Source of the DNA: Rhodospirillales bacterium
GTDB taxonomy: Bacteria > Pseudomonadota > Alphaproteobacteria > Micavibrionales > Micavibrionaceae
Assembly (NCBI GenBank): GCA_020638155.1
Contig: JACKJB010000001.1
Location: 62,001-126,000 of the forward strand
DNA length: 64,000 nucleotides
Reading direction: 5' to 3'
Positions 16,602-25,283 of the stretch are shown here, in pieces; the stretch's first letter is position 1, and each line of letters starts with the position of its first letter. Position numbers and translations under genes: made by a program. The notes below the pieces were generated by a model that saw only the letters and a program-made list of their open reading frames with translations, had not been told where the DNA came from and ran no database searches.

Positions 16602-18654
16602 CTCACAGTTAGATACGACGATTGATGCAGATCGTCGCTTTTATCAGGACATGTTACTGACTGTCGGTACCTCGGCCCTGATTCCCATGATGCTATCAAG
16701 AGAAGCTGATAGGCGGGAAGATATTCTGTTCAAGCAGGGGCGGGGCCAGTTCCATGTATCAAGTTCGGGTCATGAAACTTTGGCGCTTTTTGCCCCCTAC
16801 ATTGAAAAGGAGGATCATCTTTATTGCCATTATCGCGATCGTGCTCTTTTATTAGCGCTTGGTGTCCCTCTCTATCAAGCTGCTCTCGGATTTTTTGCCA
16901 GAGCTGAGTCGAGTAGTGGAGGGCGGCAGCTTGTGAACCACTTTTGTTACAAGCCGCTAAACATTATTTCTGGTGCCACGCCTTGTGCCCTCCAGTGCTT
17001 GCCAGCTACGGGGGCGGCATGGGCTTTTAAAATGCAGGAGAAGAAGAATATTTCTTTCTGCTTTGTCGGAGATGCTTCGACGCGGCAAGGAGAGTTTTTT
17101 GAAGCGGTTGCTTTCGCCATACAAGAGCAATTGCCTGTTATTTTTGTCGTGGAAGACAACGGCTATGGCATAAGTACGCCAACTGAGAATATGAGTCCTG
17201 TTCATCTGGGATTAATGCCCGAAAAATATTTATGCCAGATTGATGGCAGGAATGTTGAAACTATGGACAGCAATATTGGCCGTATTATTGCAGATGTCCG
17301 GAGCGGAAAGGGGCCGAAAGTCCTCTGGTTGTCTCTTGATCGGCTTACCCCTCATACGGCTTCGGATGATCATACGAAGTACCGTTCCCAGCAAGAACTT
17401 GAAGAAATTAGTCTTAGGGATCCTGTTCTCGTCGAGAAACAGCGTCTTATTAATGACCAGCTCCTGTTAGAGGACGATCTTTCTCAGCTTGAAAAGGATA
17501 TCGAGTTATACGTAAAGCAGTCTTACGCTCGGGCGGAAGCGGCCGCATTGCCGGATCCGGAGGATGTCACGGATGATATCATCTCTGATTTTAAGGAGAC
17601 AAGAAACATCCAGAAAAGGATTCCATTTTCTCCTTACCCACAAGATACATGGACGATGGCCGAGGCATGGAATCACGCACTTAATGAAATACTGAAAAAT
17701 AATGAGAAGGCACTTGTTTTCGGAGAAGATGTTGCGGATCCTAAGGGCGGCGTTTTCGGCCTTACCAAGGGGTTGTCATCGGGTTATCAGGGGCGTGTCA
17801 TAAATTCTCCGCTTGCCGAAGCGACGATAGCAGGATTGGCATCTGGCTTGTCCATTTCCGGATACCTCCCGATCTTCGAGCTGCAATTTGCTGATTTTAT
17901 AGGCCCGGCATTTAACCAAATCGTGAACCAGATCGCGACATTGCGGTGGAGAAGCAAGGGGCAATATAAGTGCCCACTGATTTTGTACGCACCCTGTGGA
18001 TCTTACATTGCCAATGGCGGGCCATGGCACAGCCAGACAAACGAAAGTTGGTTCGCTCATGCGCCGGGCCTAAAAGTTTTTATGCCGAGTACGCCGGACG
18101 ATGCTGCCAATATCCTGATTGATGCAGCAAGCGGGGAGGATCCCGTTTTGATATTGTTGCCTAAAAACCTGTTTTTTGTCCGTGCGCCCAACAATACGAA
18201 GGATTGTTTGCCCATATATTCAGAGCGAGCAAAAATTAAAAGGTCGGGAGAGCATATCACAATTGTTAGCTGGGGAAATTGCGTTGGCTTCGCTCTTGAG
18301 GCCGCCCGGAGACTGGATCAGGAAAGGATCAGTTGTGAAGTTATAGATTTATGCGCAATCACCCCCTGCGACTGGCAAGCGGTTCATGAATCGGTCAGGA
18401 AGACGGGTCGTCTTATCGTCGTTCAGGAAGACAACAAAACATGCAGTTTCGGTCAAAGCATTATGAGCGAGATTTGTTCTGATTTTGAAACATGGGAAAG
18501 CCTTTACTCCTCGCCGCAATTGGTGAGCCGTCCGGATATCCATATCGGCTTTAATCCCGTGCTTGAGCAAGCTGTGTTACCCAATGTTGATGACATTATT
18601 ATGGCTGCGAGACTTGTAACAGGAACGGAGGATCCGCATGTCCAGAACCGTTGA
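16588..18654 (+). CDS. Fused alpha-beta E1 of a 2-oxoacid dehydrogenase
   Basis: 688 residues from ATG 16588, with GAGGAGC (16572-16578). Residues 1-330 form an E1-alpha domain: GHETLAL, DHLYCHYRDRAL, then the thiamine diphosphate motif GDAST (161-165) to EDNGYGIS (189-196). Residues 355-688 form the E1-beta transketolase pyrimidine and C-terminal domains, with VFGEDV, NSPLAEATIAGLASGL and VVQEDN. It decarboxylates a 2-oxoacid and passes the acyl group to lipoyl-E2. Alpha and beta are one chain, as in some branched-chain-type enzymes. Placement between luxI and E2 suggests acyl supply for the signal. Confidence 0.88.
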   Translation: MESANSQLDTTIDADRRFYQDMLLTVGTSALIPMMLSREADRREDILFKQGRGQFHVSSSGHETLALFAPYIEKEDHLYCHYRDRALLLALGVPLYQAALGFFARAESSSGGRQLVNHFCYKPLNIISGATPCALQCLPATGAAWAFKMQEKKNISFCFVGDASTRQGEFFEAVAFAIQEQLPVIFVVEDNGYGISTPTENMSPVHLGLMPEKYLCQIDGRNVETMDSNIGRIIADVRSGKGPKVLWLSLDRLTPHTASDDHTKYRSQQELEEISLRDPVLVEKQRLINDQLLLEDDLSQLEKDIELYVKQSYARAEAAALPDPEDVTDDIISDFKETRNIQKRIPFSPYPQDTWTMAEAWNHALNEILKNNEKALVFGEDVADPKGGVFGLTKGLSSGYQGRVINSPLAEATIAGLASGLSISGYLPIFELQFADFIGPAFNQIVNQIATLRWRSKGQYKCPLILYAPCGSYIANGGPWHSQTNESWFAHAPGLKVFMPSTPDDAANILIDAASGEDPVLILLPKNLFFVRAPNNTKDCLPIYSERAKIKRSGEHITIVSWGNCVGFALEAARRLDQERISCEVIDLCAITPCDWQAVHESVRKTGRLIVVQEDNKTCSFGQSIMSEICSDFETWESLYSSPQLVSRPDIHIGFNPVLEQAVLPNVDDIIMAARLVTGTEDPHVQNR

Positions 18655-19648
18655 AGTCATCGCGCCCAGAGCCGGTGAAGGGATCCAGCATGTCAAGATC
18701 AACCGGATATTGAAGGAAAAAGGTGCTGTCGTAAAGGAAGACGAATGCGTTGTTGAGATAGAGACAGCCAAGGCAACTCTTGAGATTTCTTCACCCGTAG
18801 ATGGTGTTATAGGAGATATATTCTGCGCTGAAAACGATACTGTCGCTGTAGGTGATGTCCTCGTTCATGTGGATTGTGGTGAACAGAAGATTGCCAATAA
18901 CAATCGGTTTGGACAAAAAAGAAAAAAGGATTCCTATTCCCAGAAAACAACGCCTGAGAATGATAATAGGAAGACACATTTGCCAAGTGAGCAGGTTACC
19001 TTGATTAATCAAATGAGGCTGTCCCAGAGCAAAATTGTCAGCGCCAGCATAGAAACCCAGATTCAGTGGGATTTTATAAGCCAGATCAAAAAATCTTACG
19101 ATGAAAATGCGCTTGGTTACCGGCCATCAAGTCTAGACATTATAATTTGGTCCGTATCTCAATGTATGACCGAATTCGAAAAATTTCGTGGCAAGATTGT
19201 TGACGACCGTTTTCTGGAGATTAGCGATCCTTGCTTAATTGGCATTGCACACGCACAGGAAGATGATTCTCTCAAGGTTCCCGTCCTGTCGGTGAAATGC
19301 GGAAGCGATTTTTCGGAAGTGCAATCTGGAATACGAAGTCTCCTTGGGGAAACAGATAGCTGTCTTCCGGCTTATCACTCACTTTCCGTGAGTGATATGT
19401 CGTCCTTGAATGTGCATCGGGGGCAACCGGTTGTGATCTATCCAGCTGTTGCCACATTATTCGTGGGCACGCCTTATTATGGACTGGATCATCAAAAGAA
19501 ATATGTGCGCCTGAGCAACGTAGTCTTGGCTTTTGACCACCAAGCAATAAACGGCGCTTATGCGGCAAAATTTTTAAAGAAACTGAATACAAACATAAGG
19601 ACCTTGGCAAAAGTTATGATGGAAAGAAGAAGGGAGCTGAACCTGTAA
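18638..19648 (+). CDS. Lipoyl-E2 acyltransferase, short form
   Basis: 336 residues, overlapping E1 by 17 bp. An N-terminal lipoyl domain (1-80) has the lipoylated lysine K45 in IETAKAT. A charged linker (85-115) leads straight to the acyltransferase domain. I see no peripheral subunit-binding domain, which usually docks E1 or E3. The active-site motif reads DHQAING near residue 300: the His is kept, but the usual Asp of HxxxDG is Asn. It would move the acyl group from lipoate to CoA. No E3 is encoded nearby, so the chromosomal E3 may be shared. Confidence 0.85.
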   Translation: MSRTVEVIAPRAGEGIQHVKINRILKEKGAVVKEDECVVEIETAKATLEISSPVDGVIGDIFCAENDTVAVGDVLVHVDCGEQKIANNNRFGQKRKKDSYSQKTTPENDNRKTHLPSEQVTLINQMRLSQSKIVSASIETQIQWDFISQIKKSYDENALGYRPSSLDIIIWSVSQCMTEFEKFRGKIVDDRFLEISDPCLIGIAHAQEDDSLKVPVLSVKCGSDFSEVQSGIRSLLGETDSCLPAYHSLSVSDMSSLNVHRGQPVVIYPAVATLFVGTPYYGLDHQKKYVRLSNVVLAFDHQAINGAYAAKFLKKLNTNIRTLAKVMMERRRELNL

Positions 19649-19930
19649 ATGGAGACAAAATATTCTAAGCTAGGAGAGGAAGAGTCGCTTGAAGCGGTCC
19701 GGACTTTACATGGTCTGTATCTGGCGCTTTTGCAAGATGGGCAGATGCAATTATCGGGTGTCATAGAGCGTTGTTTGCACGATATAGAAGGCATTCTACG
19801 AGAGAGTCAAAGCTTTGATTTAAGTGCTGAAATAGAAAATATATTTATGCAGTTTCACGTGGTAGACGGATTCCTCCATCTGCCAGCTTCTGAAAGAGAA
19901 GTGTTCCTTGATTTTATTTCCGATGCATAA
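19649..19930 (+). CDS. Small protein of the QS operon
   Basis: 93 residues whose ATG directly follows the E2 stop (TAAATG). Acidic and helical, with no recognised motif, signal peptide or membrane span. Its position without any gap implies translational coupling with E2. Family not recognised. Confidence 0.65.
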   Translation: METKYSKLGEEESLEAVRTLHGLYLALLQDGQMQLSGVIERCLHDIEGILRESQSFDLSAEIENIFMQFHVVDGFLHLPASEREVFLDFISDA

Positions 19931-19942
19931 AACATAATCGTT

Positions 19943-20437
19943 ATGCCAGATGACCGTTTTGACATTAAATCCTTAATGGAAAATGACGAAAAGACAGATG
20001 AAATTTTTTGTCTAGCTTTAAAGCACTATGTTATTCGTGGCGAGATCGTAAGATGTAAGCTAGTGCACGCCAGAAATGCTACTAGGGAAAGCGTTATTAG
20101 CGAGAGTCCAATTTCGTTAAGTCTTGCTGAGAAGTATACTGCCTTATGGGATAATCTTATGGGAGCTTTCTGTGGCTCCTGTTTATCTGATGACGACTTC
20201 AACGCAATCGAACAAATTATAGATCGTCTTCCTAAAGCTATTAAGAAAATATATGATGAAATGGTGGAACTGGATGAAAAACTTCAGAAACTTATAAAAG
20301 AGATAAGCCATAAGAAATATGCCGATGCATTAAAGATAGTTGAAAAAATTCAAAGCAAAGTTGCGGCTTACATGGGATATGATGTAAAAATTTATGATGC
20401 GGTTGATCGAAAAATCATAAAAGAAATCAGCGTCTGA
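19943..20437 (+). CDS. Helical protein, paralogue of the gene at 20903
   Basis: 164 residues, 12 bp after the previous stop. It aligns with the protein at 20903-21463: DDDFNAIEQIIDRLPKAIKKIY against TGDMEAIEQVLEAIPATIKSYY, and ARNATRESV against AKTATRRSI. Both are helical with no known domain. This copy is AT-rich and lies inside the island; the other is GC-richer and lies beyond the tRNA-Glu. One is probably a transferred or duplicated copy. Function unknown. Confidence 0.65.
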   Translation: MPDDRFDIKSLMENDEKTDEIFCLALKHYVIRGEIVRCKLVHARNATRESVISESPISLSLAEKYTALWDNLMGAFCGSCLSDDDFNAIEQIIDRLPKAIKKIYDEMVELDEKLQKLIKEISHKKYADALKIVEKIQSKVAAYMGYDVKIYDAVDRKIIKEISV

Positions 20438-20633
20438 CGCGCGTTAAATTCATTGCGGGTCACCGGTTCAATTCCCATTTCTTGTGGGCATTCATAACAG
20501 TACAAGATACGGTACAAAATTAGCTTAAAAATAAAAAATTTTATTATCAAGACTTAGCGCTGCTATTCGTTTACTACTTCCGCGACCAATTTCGCTTTTC
20601 GTATAAAATTAAGGATCACGGTAAAAAAAATGC

Positions 20634-20662
20634 TTGATCTTTTGGGGGATTACGCCTTATAA
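20634..20662 (+). promoter_or_regulatory. Promoter of tRNA-Glu
   Basis: TTGATC (20634-20639), a 17-bp spacer and TTATAA (20657-20662), about 27 bp before the tRNA. The remaining part of the 252-bp gap after 20437 is AT-rich and shows no gene. Confidence 0.55.
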
Positions 20663-20689
20663 AGTGGCCTGCCTTTGACACACGTTTAT

Positions 20690-20765
20690 GTCCCGTTCGT
20701 CTAGAGGCCTAGGACACCGCCCTTTCACGGCGGCAACACGGGTTCGAATCCCGTACGGGACGCCA
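20690..20765 (+). tRNA. tRNA-Glu (TTC anticodon), CCA encoded
   Basis: A complete cloverleaf of 76 nt. The acceptor strands GTCCCGT and ACGGGAC pair fully. The anticodon arm CCGCC-CTTTCAC-GGCGG gives anticodon TTC, the T arm reads CGGGTTCGAATCCCG, and the gene ends GCCA. It marks the step from the AT-rich quorum-sensing island to GC-richer DNA. Confidence 0.96.
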
Positions 20766-20902
20766 AATTTCCTAAGATTGTAATGTTTGCTGTATTCCCT
20801 CCGTTAACCATGGCAAAAAGGTTGCTTGTGCGGTATGGGCGGGCTGTCGTTTTTGCGGTATTCTGTATTATATAAGTGATTTACGGCGCGCATGGTTTTG
20901 CT

Positions 20903-21463
20903 ATGGAAAATGATATTGGGGGCGAAGCCCCGGACCTGTCTGAAGAAGAGATTGCCCGTGAACTGATGACGGCTTATCTGGTCGATCATTATAAGCGGCT
21001 GCATGATGTGGTTGAGAAAAAGCTGGCTCACGCCAAGACGGCAACCCGCCGCAGTATTGATCGCGCGGAGCGGGATGACGGGGATGCGGCGGCGGGGACC
21101 CATTTTGAAAAGCTTGATGCGGTTTGGGCGGAAATTATCGGCCTGTTCAGGAAAAGCGGTTTGACGACCGGGGATATGGAAGCGATCGAGCAGGTTCTGG
21201 AAGCGATTCCGGCGACGATTAAATCCTATTATACCGATCTGGTCGATCACGACCGGCAGCTTGTGCGGATGATTGAAACGATGGCGGCGGAAGAATATCA
21301 GAACGCTTATAGCAAGGCGCAGGAAATTGCAGACAGGCTTGGCGTGAAAACTGATTTTACCCTGGATGATGATGGCCGGCCCGTTGTGGCGCAGGATCAG
21401 GGAGAAGTTGAGCAGGCGGCGCAGAAAGCGTATATGATTTTGCGCGGGAAGCCCCGGAAATGA
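20903..21463 (+). CDS. Conserved helical protein, unknown function
   Basis: 186 residues from ATG 20903; the frame opens at GTG 20876, and no clear ribosome site decides between them. Helical throughout, with no membrane span or known motif. Paralogue of the protein at 19943-20437, with the shared core near residues 95-125 (MEAIEQVLEAIPATIKSYY). It precedes the PfkB kinase by 12 bp on the same strand and may share its transcript. Family not recognised. Confidence 0.65.
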   Translation: MENDIGGEAPDLSEEEIARELMTAYLVDHYKRLHDVVEKKLAHAKTATRRSIDRAERDDGDAAAGTHFEKLDAVWAEIIGLFRKSGLTTGDMEAIEQVLEAIPATIKSYYTDLVDHDRQLVRMIETMAAEEYQNAYSKAQEIADRLGVKTDFTLDDDGRPVVAQDQGEVEQAAQKAYMILRGKPRK

Positions 21464-21475
21464 CGGACGGATCAG

Positions 21476-22501
21476 ATGCTTAAACCCGATTATGACATAG
21501 TGGCGATAGGCAATGCGATGGTTGATGTGCTGGCGCATGTTAACGAGGATTTCCTGCGCCGCCGGGTTGAAGAGCAGGGATTGATTAAGGGTGGAATGAC
21601 CCTGGTTGAAAGCGATGTGGCCGTTCAGACCCTGGCCCGGCTTAAAGAGCATGTGATGAAGCCGGGCGGCTCTGCCTGCAACGTGATGTTCGGGATCAGG
21701 TCTTTTGGCGGGCGCTGCGCGTTTATCGGCAAAGTGGCCGACGATCATATCGGCAGGCAGTTCCGGGAGTTTTTGGCCGAGCAGGATATTGGGTTCAATG
21801 TGCCGTCTTACACCGGCCCGATCGGGGCGGTGACCGGGCGCTCGCTGATTATGATTACGCCGGACGGGGTGCGGAGTATGGCGACATTTCTCGGGGCGAG
21901 TAAAACATTGCGGCCTGAGGATGTTGACGAAGAGCTGGTTTCTGCATCGCGGTTTTTGTATCTCGAAGGGTATTTGTTCGATCAGGCGCTGGCGCAAAAG
22001 ACGTTTCATTATGCAGCCGATATCGCGAAGACGGCCGGGCGCAAAATCGTCCTGAACCTGTCCGACCCGCAGTGTGTCGAACGTCATAAGAGCGATTTTC
22101 TCGACTTTGTCCGGCATCAGGCACATATCGTTTTTGCCACGGAAAAAGAAATCAAGGCGCTGTACGGGGCAAGAACATTGATCGAAGCCCTGAACGCGGT
22201 CCGCGAGATGTGCGAGATCGCTGCCATTACCCGCAGTGAAAAAGGGTCTGTTATCGTCAGCGGGGAACAGACCATAGAAATCGAAGCCCGCAAGGTTGAG
22301 GTCGTTGATACGACGGGGGCGGGGGATCAGTATGCCGCGGGGTTCCTGCACGGGCTGACCCGTAATGTCAGCCTGCCTGCCTGCGGGCGGCTGGCGACGG
22401 CGGCGGCATCGCAAGTGATTACCCATGACGGCGGGCAGCCGCAGAGCAGTTATTCTTCGCTGATTATCAAAGAGCTGGTTCGGACGCTCGGTAAGGGTTG
22501 A
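21476..22501 (+). CDS. PfkB-family carbohydrate/nucleoside kinase, adenosine-kinase-like
   Basis: 341 residues with the ribokinase fold. The N-terminal strand DIVAIGNAMVDVLAHV and PGGSACNVMFGIRSFGG bind the sugar, and DTTGAGDQYAAGFLHG (from 278) is PfkB signature 2, with the catalytic base at D284. The GNAMVD and GGSACNV pattern is that of the adenosine kinase branch, which phosphorylates adenosine or a related nucleoside with ATP. The exact substrate is not certain. Cytoplasmic enzyme, full length. Confidence 0.85.
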   Translation: MLKPDYDIVAIGNAMVDVLAHVNEDFLRRRVEEQGLIKGGMTLVESDVAVQTLARLKEHVMKPGGSACNVMFGIRSFGGRCAFIGKVADDHIGRQFREFLAEQDIGFNVPSYTGPIGAVTGRSLIMITPDGVRSMATFLGASKTLRPEDVDEELVSASRFLYLEGYLFDQALAQKTFHYAADIAKTAGRKIVLNLSDPQCVERHKSDFLDFVRHQAHIVFATEKEIKALYGARTLIEALNAVREMCEIAAITRSEKGSVIVSGEQTIEIEARKVEVVDTTGAGDQYAAGFLHGLTRNVSLPACGRLATAAASQVITHDGGQPQSSYSSLIIKELVRTLGKG

Positions 22502-22642
22502 TTCCATAATATTTTCTGGCATAGTCCCTGCAATAGTCCTTGCGGGCCGGTTTGGCTATGACGGTAATCCTGCCGAAGGGTTTTTGATATTTTTGCGTAT
22601 AACCCTAAATCACTACGGGCGATGCCCTGGGGGGAAGACAAT

Positions 22643-24064
22643 TTGCGGAACGGACGGATGATAACGGTTTTGATGGTGACGGCGCTGTGCTCGGCATGCG
22701 CGGTGCCGCCTGACCGTATGCCGGGCGAAGGGGTGACGTTAAGTGAAAAATATGCCCGGCTGGGGCAGGACGGTACGGAAAATTCTGCCGTGCAAGACCG
22801 GGCGCTGCAAGATAAAGCGTGGTGGGAATATTACGGCGATGCGGAATTGAATGCGTTGATCGTGCAGGCGCTTGCCGATAATCCCGGCATGAACCAGACC
22901 CGCAGCCGTCTTGAACAGGCCGCGGCGGCCGCGCGGATTGCCGTTGCCGATCTTTTGCCGGACCTGAGTGTGACCGGGGACCGTTCGACCAGCAACGGCG
23001 ATAATGAAAGCCCGTCTTCTTTTACCCTGCGTGGCGCGGCAAGTTATGAGCTGGATCTCTGGGGCGGGAATAAGGCGAATTACCGCTCTGACAAGCTGCA
23101 GGCCCAGGCGGCGGCGGAAGATGTCCGCACGGCGGCAATTACCCTGAGCGCTTCGATTGTTGAAAGCTGGCTGACCCTTTTGTCGCTGCGCGAGGAAGAA
23201 CAGCTGCTGCGGGAGCAGATCGAAACGAACGAGATGATCCTGGGGTTGCAGCACAAGCGCTATGAAAACGGGGTGGCGCAGGCCCTGGATGTATTGCAGC
23301 AAAAAGAAGCATTGGAGCGCAGCCGTGCATCGTTGCCCGATGTGCTGGCGCAGCAGGAGCTGGTCGAGCACCAGCTGGCATTGCTGGCCGGGACGAACCC
23401 TTCGGCGCCGCCAGAGATTTCCGGGAAGGCTTTGCCGAAGCTTTTGGGGCTGCCGTCCACAGGGGTTCCTGTGGAGCTTCTGGCGGCGCGCCCTGATATT
23501 ACGGCGGCATGGCTGCGCCTGTTGTCGGCGGACTGGGCCAGCGAAGCCGCGCGCGTGGAGCGGTTGCCGAACTTTGATATTTCGGCGACCTATTCGACGA
23601 CGAGCGCGAAATTTAAAAACCTGTTTGAATTATGGATGCTGGATCTGGCGCTGGGGCTGGTGATGCCGCTCTTCGATGGCGGCGCGCGGGCGGCAGAGCA
23701 GGCGCGGCAGGAGGCCCTGGCTGATGAGCGGTTCCAGAATTATCGCGAGACGGTGCTGGCGGCGATTGGCGAGGTTGAGGACGCGCTAAGCCTTAATCAT
23801 CACCAGCTGCACCGGGTCGCTGCCGTCGAAGAGCAACTGAGTGCTTCGCGGAACGCGCTGGAGCAGGCGCAGATCAGCTACGCGAACGGGAACACCGAAT
23901 ATATCGGCGTGCTGAACAGTCTGACGAGCGTACAGTCGCTCGAACAGCAGCTGGTGCGGGAACGCCGGGATGCGGCATTGGAACGGGTTGGATTATACAG
24001 GGCGCTGGGGCTGCGGACCGGCGTTCATCATGCGATTGCGATGGAAGGACAGGGCGATGGCTAA
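22643..24064 (+). CDS. Outer-membrane efflux lipoprotein, TolC/NodT type
   Basis: 473 residues from a TTG at 22643 preceded by GGGGGA. This gives a basic start and a short signal sequence ending in the lipobox-like CSAC; the ATGs at 22622 and 22658 are alternatives. Two OEP repeats follow (IVQALADNPGMNQTRSRLEQA about 75-95; ASRNALEQAQISYANGNTEYIGVLNSL about 400-430), typical of the trimeric outer-membrane channel of tripartite pumps. It overlaps the next gene by 8 bp, so the three genes form one efflux operon. Confidence 0.88.
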   Translation: MRNGRMITVLMVTALCSACAVPPDRMPGEGVTLSEKYARLGQDGTENSAVQDRALQDKAWWEYYGDAELNALIVQALADNPGMNQTRSRLEQAAAAARIAVADLLPDLSVTGDRSTSNGDNESPSSFTLRGAASYELDLWGGNKANYRSDKLQAQAAAEDVRTAAITLSASIVESWLTLLSLREEEQLLREQIETNEMILGLQHKRYENGVAQALDVLQQKEALERSRASLPDVLAQQELVEHQLALLAGTNPSAPPEISGKALPKLLGLPSTGVPVELLAARPDITAAWLRLLSADWASEAARVERLPNFDISATYSTTSAKFKNLFELWMLDLALGLVMPLFDGGARAAEQARQEALADERFQNYRETVLAAIGEVEDALSLNHHQLHRVAAVEEQLSASRNALEQAQISYANGNTEYIGVLNSLTSVQSLEQQLVRERRDAALERVGLYRALGLRTGVHHAIAMEGQGDG

Positions 24065-25283
24065 ATCTGCGGTAATGAATTTTTTCATGAAAGGGCTGAT
24101 CCCGCTGGCGATCCTGGCGGCGGGTCTGGTGATCGGCGGCTGGTTTTTTGCCAACCCGGACGAAGCGCAAAAACGGCCGCGTCCGGAAGCGCAGGCGCTG
24201 CTGGTTGAGACCGGCAACGGGAGCTATGGGACTTTCAAGGCGCAGGTTGAAGCGATGGGGCAGGTTGTCCCGGCTGTGGCGGCAACCTTAAAGCCGCAGG
24301 TCGCCGGGGAGATTTTAGACGTCTCGCCGGAATTTGTTCCGGGCGGGGCGTTTGAAAAAGACGCGGTGATCCTGCAGATCGATCCTGAAGATTATGAGCT
24401 TGCCGTGCGTAAGCAGCAGGCTGTCCTGGAACAGGCAAAGGCGGCGTACGATCTTGAAATGGGGCGCCAGTCTGTCGCGCGAGATGAACTGAAGATCCTG
24501 GAACGGACCACGGGGCATAAGCCTGACAATCCGCAGCTTGCCCTGCGCGGCCCGCAGCTGGCGCAGGCCAAGGCCGAGCTGGATAAGGCGCAGGCCGATC
24601 TTGATGTGGCGAAACTGAATTTACAGCGTGCGGTCATTGTCGCCCCGTTTAACGCGCTTGTCGTTTCGCGCAGTGCGACGTTGGGCGATAAGGTTTCCAG
24701 CGGGCAGGAACTGGCAGAGCTTGTGAAAACGGATGAATACTGGGTGGAGCTGTCCCTGCCGGTGCATGATCTCAGGTGGCTGAAGCTGCCGCAGCCGGAA
24801 AGCGGCGGAGGCAGTAATGCCGTGATCTATCTTGATGGCGGGCGCGGGGAGCGCTATGGGATGCTGATGAAGCTGTCCGGGGCGCTCGATACGGATTCGC
24901 GGCTGGCCACTGTGCTGGTGAGTGTGCCTGACCCGCTAGGGAAAGATACGGACGGTGCGGCGGCACCTTTGATCCTGGGCGATTATGTTCGCGTGGTATT
25001 GGAAGGGCAGGCGCTGGAAAATACGGTGCGTATTCCGCTGGGCTGGCTGCGCGATGATGGGATTGTGTGGGTCAAGAAAGACGGCGTGATGGAATTTCGT
25101 CCTGTTGTCAGTATCTATCAGGACCGTGAGTATGCCTATATCAGCGAAGGGATTGCCCCGGATGATGTGATTGTGACATCGGATATTGCGGTGCCGGTTA
25201 AAGACATGAAAATCCGCACGGCAGAAGAAGCGCGCAAGGCCATGCAGGATCAGATGAACGGGCCGAAAGGCGGGCAGGACTAA
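24057..25283 (+). CDS. RND efflux membrane fusion protein
   Basis: 408 residues. A single N-terminal transmembrane anchor (residues 13-30, IPLAILAAGLVIGGWFF) is followed by the lipoyl-like half (VPAVAATLKPQVAGEILDVS), a coiled-coil hairpin (about 120-195), the second lipoyl half (VIVAPFNALVVSRS) and a beta-barrel. It links the inner-membrane pump to the outer-membrane channel in the periplasm. Overlaps the channel gene by 8 bp and shares the TAATG junction with the pump. Confidence 0.9.
   Translation: MAKSAVMNFFMKGLIPLAILAAGLVIGGWFFANPDEAQKRPRPEAQALLVETGNGSYGTFKAQVEAMGQVVPAVAATLKPQVAGEILDVSPEFVPGGAFEKDAVILQIDPEDYELAVRKQQAVLEQAKAAYDLEMGRQSVARDELKILERTTGHKPDNPQLALRGPQLAQAKAELDKAQADLDVAKLNLQRAVIVAPFNALVVSRSATLGDKVSSGQELAELVKTDEYWVELSLPVHDLRWLKLPQPESGGGSNAVIYLDGGRGERYGMLMKLSGALDTDSRLATVLVSVPDPLGKDTDGAAAPLILGDYVRVVLEGQALENTVRIPLGWLRDDGIVWVKKDGVMEFRPVVSIYQDREYAYISEGIAPDDVIVTSDIAVPVKDMKIRTAEEARKAMQDQMNGPKGGQD

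Noticed and set aside
20455..20500. T-arm-like GGTTCAATTCCC near a small hairpin
   Set aside because: Stem strands do not pair as a T arm and no acceptor stem or CCA is found; not called a tRNA remnant.
20804..22522. 572-residue minus-strand frame
   Set aside because: Antisense to the helical protein and the PfkB kinase, both with clear protein signals; rich in Arg, Pro and His, as typical shadows.
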